A DNA stretch of 18,492 nucleotides from UBA6183 sp964603255 (GTDB lineage Bacteria; Bacteroidota; Bacteroidia; UKL13-3), in assembly GCA_964603255.1 (NCBI GenBank), contig CAZRVA010000044.1, positions 1 through 18,492 on the forward strand, written 5' to 3'. The translations under genes and the position numbers were made by a program. This document shows, piece by piece, positions 14,669-18,492 of this stretch; positions within the stretch are counted from its first letter, which is position 1, and the number at the start of each line of letters is the position of its first letter. The notes under the pieces are model-generated. The model was not told the DNA's origin and made no database searches. It saw only the letters and a program-made list of their open reading frames with translations.

Positions 14669-16681
14669 TTAAGGCTTTATCAATTTTTTAGGTAGTTGAT
14701 CAAACTTTATTTGCGCAGTAACCATAAAACGCGTGGCAAAATTGGCACCCAACGGATGATACCACTCTTTTTGATTAAAAACATTTCTGAGTGTAGCATT
14801 AATGTTGATGTGCTCGCCCCAAAGTTTTTTGTTGATGGAAATGTCTGTTGTGAACACAGCAGGAATATTAACCGTTTGTAAAGTGCCATTGTTATAATTT
14901 TGCCACGCTGTTTTTGATAAGGCCTGAGTTCGTGTGGCAATATCAAATCTTGCAGGCAGTTTATAGTAGCTACTTAATATAAATTTTCTTTTGGCTTCGG
15001 TTGATAATACATCTTGCAATTCTTTTTGATTAGAGGTGTTGTTGGCCGAGTAATAATCTATATCAAACCAAAAGTTAGAAAGTACATCGTAGTGAATGTT
15101 AGCGCCCCAAATTTTACCAAACACATTACCATGCGCAGCGCTTGTTTGGTAACCATTGTAAATAAATCCAACAGCATTGGCATTAGGTATAATGTACACC
15201 ACATTTTGGTTGTAACGTAAGCCACCATGCATGGTAATACGGAAATTGCTGCCAAAGTTAAGTTTGTAAAAATAATCGCCCGAAAGTTTATGAGTAGGTG
15301 CACTATTTAGATTAGCAGGATAAGTTACCGCTTGATTGTTGATACTGCTATTGCGATTAACTCCGTAATGATACCATGTTTGGTTTAAGAATTGTGCCAA
15401 GCGTGTTTGTTGGTATGATGCTACAAAACTCCAGCTGCTAATAATGTTGTTACTTTTTTGGTGACTAAATACAAGGTTAGGATTGATTGTGTAATCCAAA
15501 ATATTTAACATCACATCGTACTGTTGTGTAGTTTTTTTATTCAGGTTTCGCTTAAGGCTTGCGTATGGTTGATGCTGTGCTATAAAACCATTTGAAGTAG
15601 AATAAGCAAAGTAATTTAAGGTATAACCCAATTGGTATTTTCTATAAAAGTTGTTTGCTAATAGTTCTGTTTTTCCAACCTCGGCATTAATGGTGTTGGT
15701 TGAGTATTTGTACTCGGTTATGTACCCCGTGTTTTGCAACCAATTATTAAATGTGTGTTGGTTGATGGTTGAGTTTATTTTAGCATATCTGTTGTTACTA
15801 AATGCGCGGGTTAAGCCTAAAGTTCCTTCTAGGTAAGCAGTTTTAAAAGGTTGCTCACTGCCCACAAAATTTCTAAATAAAAATTCATCTTGTTGTGAGT
15901 ATGCTGCGCTTCCTTGTATATGTAGTTTTTTGTATTGTCCGGCACCTTCTGCCCTAAACGACATTAATGTGTTTTTATTGGCAATTTTAGGAAAGGCAAG
16001 ATAACGAGCGGTAATCATGGTATCTCGGGCATACCAATCTTGAAAGTTAAAACTGCTATTGATGTGAAATTTATTTCCATAATAACCCAAGGAGTGTGAG
16101 TACAAAAAGCCTGTTTTATCAATGTTTGGAGAGCTGTAACCCTGAATGTATTTGGCAGCTCCCGGGTCGTTTATTGGGTTGCCATTGTTGGCAACTGCAC
16201 GGTAAGTAAGACCTTTAAAGTCGTTGCGAGTTACGATGTTGATGACACCAAAACCACAAAACTGTCCGTTTATAATTTGTGGAGTGTTATAAATTTCAAC
16301 GTAAGCAATATCAATTACAGAAATACCCAGGAGGTTTATGTTTAATGCATCCCATCTTTCTAATTCGACCTTTTGCCCGTTGATCATCAACATTACATTT
16401 TGGTGTTGTTGGGTTGATGTTCCTGAAATGTTCAAATAAAATCGATCACCATTAATGGTGCTGAAAGTTGCTTTGTCAATCCAAACCAACAGTTCACTCA
16501 ATCTGCCAATTCCTTGTGATCTGATTAGCTCAGAAGTGATGTATTGTTTTTCGCCTTTTATGGGTTGAAGCGTTGCCGACAATATGGTTCCGATATGTTG
16601 TTTTTTATACATTACCGTATCTGTTTGGGCCGTTAGGTTAAGCCCAATCATCATAAAAAATATGTAAAACAGCTTTTTCAA
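14669..16681 (-). CDS. TonB-dependent-receptor-like outer-membrane protein
   Basis: A 670-residue outer-membrane protein. A signal peptide fills 1-18 (LTA-Q). Residues about 46-153 form a plug domain: YITSELIRSQGIGRLSELL, VMLMINGQKVELERWDALNINL, and the closing strand GFGVINIVTRND. The rest is beta-barrel, rich in aromatic strands, ending with NVFNQKEWYHPLGANFATRFMVTAQIKF, a typical final-strand region. It lacks the N-terminal carboxypeptidase-like domain common in Bacteroidota receptors, and no clear TonB box is visible. The substrate is unknown; no SusD partner is encoded here. The start is a TTG that overlaps the stop of the preceding gene (TTGA), and the KKLFYIF signal-peptide start supports it. 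The tight coupling to the small outer-membrane protein upstream suggests joint function. Confidence 0.82.
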   Translation of the reverse strand: MKKLFYIFFMMIGLNLTAQTDTVMYKKQHIGTILSATLQPIKGEKQYITSELIRSQGIGRLSELLVWIDKATFSTINGDRFYLNISGTSTQQHQNVMLMINGQKVELERWDALNINLLGISVIDIAYVEIYNTPQIINGQFCGFGVINIVTRNDFKGLTYRAVANNGNPINDPGAAKYIQGYSSPNIDKTGFLYSHSLGYYGNKFHINSSFNFQDWYARDTMITARYLAFPKIANKNTLMSFRAEGAGQYKKLHIQGSAAYSQQDEFLFRNFVGSEQPFKTAYLEGTLGLTRAFSNNRYAKINSTINQHTFNNWLQNTGYITEYKYSTNTINAEVGKTELLANNFYRKYQLGYTLNYFAYSTSNGFIAQHQPYASLKRNLNKKTTQQYDVMLNILDYTINPNLVFSHQKSNNIISSWSFVASYQQTRLAQFLNQTWYHYGVNRNSSINNQAVTYPANLNSAPTHKLSGDYFYKLNFGSNFRITMHGGLRYNQNVVYIIPNANAVGFIYNGYQTSAAHGNVFGKIWGANIHYDVLSNFWFDIDYYSANNTSNQKELQDVLSTEAKRKFILSSYYKLPARFDIATRTQALSKTAWQNYNNGTLQTVNIPAVFTTDISINKKLWGEHININATLRNVFNQKEWYHPLGANFATRFMVTAQIKFDQLPKKLIKP

Positions 16682-17244
16682 TTGATAATGTATTGTAGCT
16701 TTTTAGGAGTGTTAAAATAATACATCAACCCCGATTGTAAAAAAAGTTGATGTTGCTTGTGAAAGGTTTGTGTGCCACTGTAAAATGATCCAGCTTGAAA
16801 ATGTAATTTTTTATAAAGTTTGGTTTGAATGGCCAAGCCCGCTTGGTACATTAATTCAGACTCGCGCAAGTTATTGGTGTTTGATGTGTTTTGTTCAAAC
16901 ATCATGTAATGTGCTCCAAAACCTAAATATGGTTTTAGCCATAAGTTTTTTACTATCGCGATATTTAATGCATAACCGACCGAAACCAAAACAGAGCGAT
17001 ACTCGGTTAGTAACTCGTTTTTGTTGTTAAAGGTTGATGCAGTTATGAGTAATTCACCCTTTAATAAATTAGCACCAAGTTGAATTTGAACTCCCGGCTG
17101 GTTTTGGTAGGTATTAAACGGACGGTTGTTGTATACCTGAGCAACAGCACCTGCCGAAACATTAAGCTTTGTGAGTGGTAACACTGGTTGCGCACTCGCA
17201 GCAATTACGATTACAAATGCACAAAAGGAGAGTAGTAGCCTCAC
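16678..17244 (-). CDS. Small outer-membrane beta-barrel protein, unknown function
   Basis: A 188-residue protein with a signal peptide (1-18, ASA-Q) and a mature part built of amphipathic strands: LNVSAGAVAQVY, GVQIQLGANLLKGELLITAS, YRSVLVSVGYALNIAIVKNLWLKPYLGFGAHYMMFE, LMYQAGLAIQTKLYKKLHFQAGSFYSG, LFLQSGLMYYF. This is the pattern of a small outer-membrane barrel of about eight strands. I do not recognise a named family. The start is GTG, two bases after the stop of the DUF4197 lipoprotein gene. The stop overlaps the receptor-like gene start. Its position between a lipoprotein and a receptor suggests an accessory envelope protein. Confidence 0.7.
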   Translation of the reverse strand: MRLLLSFCAFVIVIAASAQPVLPLTKLNVSAGAVAQVYNNRPFNTYQNQPGVQIQLGANLLKGELLITASTFNNKNELLTEYRSVLVSVGYALNIAIVKNLWLKPYLGFGAHYMMFEQNTSNTNNLRESELMYQAGLAIQTKLYKKLHFQAGSFYSGTQTFHKQHQLFLQSGLMYYFNTPKKLQYIIN

Positions 17245-17246
17245 AA

Positions 17247-17972
17247 TTATTTACCAAATACTTTCTTTAATATATCATTAACCCTTGCCAAAGGATCTGT
17301 TCTGATGGCTTTTTCTTCATCAGCAACTTTTATGAATAATCCCGTTAAAGCCTTGTTGGTGACGTGTGTACTTAAGCTGTTGGTGGTTATTTTAGGAAAT
17401 AATATTCCGTTTAAAGAGGCAGTATTGTAAGCGCTTACCAAATTATTGTATGCTGAATTCGCTGATATACCTCCAACCAATTCTTTGCTTAATGATGCAT
17501 CTATTTTAGGTTGAAATGCGCTGTAGAGCGGAGAGAAGGTTTTATCTTTTAAATAAAAAGTGGCTGCAGTATCAGCACCGTTTAAAATACTTAAACCATC
17601 GGTTATGGTGATGCCGGTTATTGCATCAATAAAAATAGGTTTGGCTTCAATGGCTGCATCTTCTGCAGCACGGTTCAAACTTTTAATGGTTTCTTCTAAC
17701 AGTATCGAACCTCCTGGTACTTTATTAATATTGTCGTATATCGCTTTTGCATCTTCCGGCAAAAGTATCTTTACTAAATCATCTTTGTAGTAGCCATCAA
17801 GTTTATTTAAGATGGTTACCGATGTATCAGTACCAACACTTAAAGCACTTTTTAGGCCTTCAATAATCTCTTCGTTGGTTAAACCGTTTCCTGCTAATAT
17901 CTTATTTATTTCATCTTGTGTGCACGATGAGAAGGAAACTAGCGTAATGAAAATGAATATTAATTTTTTCAT
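17247..17972 (-). CDS. DUF4197-domain lipoprotein
   Basis: A 241-residue predicted lipoprotein of the DUF4197 family, found in Bacteroidota and Proteobacteria; its role is unknown. The signal KKLIFIFITLVSF leads to the lipobox SFSSC with Cys17 lipidated. The mature part shows the family features: EEIIEGLKSALSVGTDTSV near the start, ILLPEDAK, the Asn-Arg-Ala-Ala-Glu-Asp-Ala-Ala segment, a central GITITDGLSILNG, TFYLKDKT, and a helical C-terminus with TNKALTGLFIKVADEEKAIR ending at DILKKVFGK. The ATG at 17972 is chosen because it directly precedes the signal peptide; TTG 17990 and ATG 17984 would only add MFMFVH-like residues. It is followed two bases later by the small outer-membrane protein gene. 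Confidence 0.88.
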   Translation of the reverse strand: MKKLIFIFITLVSFSSCTQDEINKILAGNGLTNEEIIEGLKSALSVGTDTSVTILNKLDGYYKDDLVKILLPEDAKAIYDNINKVPGGSILLEETIKSLNRAAEDAAIEAKPIFIDAITGITITDGLSILNGADTAATFYLKDKTFSPLYSAFQPKIDASLSKELVGGISANSAYNNLVSAYNTASLNGILFPKITTNSLSTHVTNKALTGLFIKVADEEKAIRTDPLARVNDILKKVFGK

Positions 17973-18037
17973 ATGTACAAACATAAACAAAGTTTAGTGT
18001 AATTTATTTTGATGGTTGAATAAGTAGCTAATAGCAA

Positions 18038-18460
18038 TTATTGTGCTTTTTTGGGCGACAGTAATGAAACTAGCCAGTAGGCCAACAATGCCAATGGAAT
18101 ATATGCTCCAACTAAATCGACTATATTAAACCACATTGGTGCAGGTAACATCACCACATTAATAATGCCCGCTATTAAAAATGAAATACCAATGGTAAGT
18201 GCAAACTTGAATTTGTTTGATGCAGCCATTAACACCGCAACTATAGCACCAACAAAAGTTCCCACGGCATGAGCTAAAAAAGGAAATAGAAAATGTTTGG
18301 GCTCAAATAAGTGAATCCCCGCTTTTAAACCTTCCAGCGTTTTAACATCAACGCCTGTTGGAGGTGGTATTACTTTGCCGCTTATTGATATGAGGTATCC
18401 ATTAGCTATACTTCCAAGTACCAGACCTAGTATAACAGCTGTGCATGTTGCACAACTCAA
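18038..18460 (-). CDS. Four-helix integral membrane protein of unknown function, start uncertain
   Basis: A 140-residue membrane protein with four predicted spans (about 7-28, 58-79, 86-105, 113-135). Between spans 1 and 2 is an outside or inside loop containing IPPPTGVDVKTLEGL, followed by a conserved-looking HFLFPFLAHAVGTFVGA entry into span 2. The end KKAQ is basic. I recall similar proteins in Bacteroidota annotated only as hypothetical. The start used here is a TTG at 18460, giving eight residues before the first span. The frame is open through to the window edge with no stop, so the gene could begin further upstream outside the window. It ends 65 bases before the preferred ATG of the DUF4197 gene on the same strand and may head that operon. 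Confidence 0.7.
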   Translation of the reverse strand: MSCATCTAVILGLVLGSIANGYLISISGKVIPPPTGVDVKTLEGLKAGIHLFEPKHFLFPFLAHAVGTFVGAIVAVLMAASNKFKFALTIGISFLIAGIINVVMLPAPMWFNIVDLVGAYIPLALLAYWLVSLLSPKKAQ

Positions 18461-18492
18461 ACATAAGTTAATAAGTTGAAAAAAGCATCTGC

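Noticed and set aside
14707..15303. Overlapping open frames of 79 and 81 codons inside the receptor-like gene
   Set aside because: Both are out-of-frame shadows of a barrel gene with clear signal peptide, plug and final strand.
17978..17985. TATGTTTG on the minus strand as a promoter for the DUF4197 gene
   Set aside because: It matches TAnnTTTG, but it is so near the ATG that the transcript would start at the start codon, and no -33 element lies at normal spacing.
1..18492. Defence island, prophage, integrative element, CRISPR or toxin-antitoxin pair
   Set aside because: No nuclease, integrase, transposase, repeat array or small paired toxin genes were found on either strand; the genes are housekeeping or envelope types.

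Overview
The window is AT-rich DNA from a member of the Bacteroidota. The signs are a type IX secretion (T9SS) type A sorting domain on one protein, matches to the Bacteroidota -7 promoter element TAnnTTTG with no consistent Shine-Dalgarno sequences, lipoproteins with short lipoboxes, a DUF4197 lipoprotein, a WG-repeat protein, and an ECF sigma factor paired with a membrane protein. The genus cannot be fixed from this sequence. There are no rRNA or tRNA genes, CRISPR arrays, transposases or phage genes. It reads as ordinary chromosome carrying housekeeping genes and cell-envelope genes.

Left part (1-4815): the 3' end of a family 9 glycosyltransferase and a group III truncated hemoglobin lie on the + strand. 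Facing them on the - strand is a glycan-type block transcribed right to left: a divergent Gfo/Idh/MocA oxidoreductase that has lost the family's catalytic motif, a lipoprotein, and a membrane polyprenyl-phosphate sugar-1-phosphate transferase whose start overlaps the lipoprotein's stop. A perfect 11-bp inverted repeat sits in the gap between oxidoreductase and lipoprotein.

Middle (4816-9940): protein-L-isoaspartate methyltransferase (pcm) and a small outer-membrane beta-barrel protein on +, the latter with a good -7 element and a strong terminator. Then recG on -, and a secreted WG-repeat protein on +.

Right part (9941-18492): everything is on the - strand, in two transcription units. The downstream unit (12210 to 9941) is an ECF sigma factor overlapping a protein with a short cytoplasmic tail, one membrane span, a PKD domain and a T9SS sorting domain. 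This looks like an anti-sigma or sensor pair and is the most unusual item in the window. A strong terminator separates it from the upstream unit, a tightly packed run: four-helix membrane protein, DUF4197 lipoprotein, small outer-membrane protein, TonB-dependent-receptor-like protein, CCA-adding enzyme, and M48 metalloprotease lipoprotein.

No gene-free stretch exceeds 300 bases. Many minus-strand genes use GTG or TTG starts, and three neighbouring pairs overlap by exactly four bases (GTGA, ATGA, TTGA), which suggests translational coupling. I do not see a complete, clearly new system such as a defence island. The sigma/T9SS-tail pair and the lipoprotein/sugar-transferase pair deserve the closest look.
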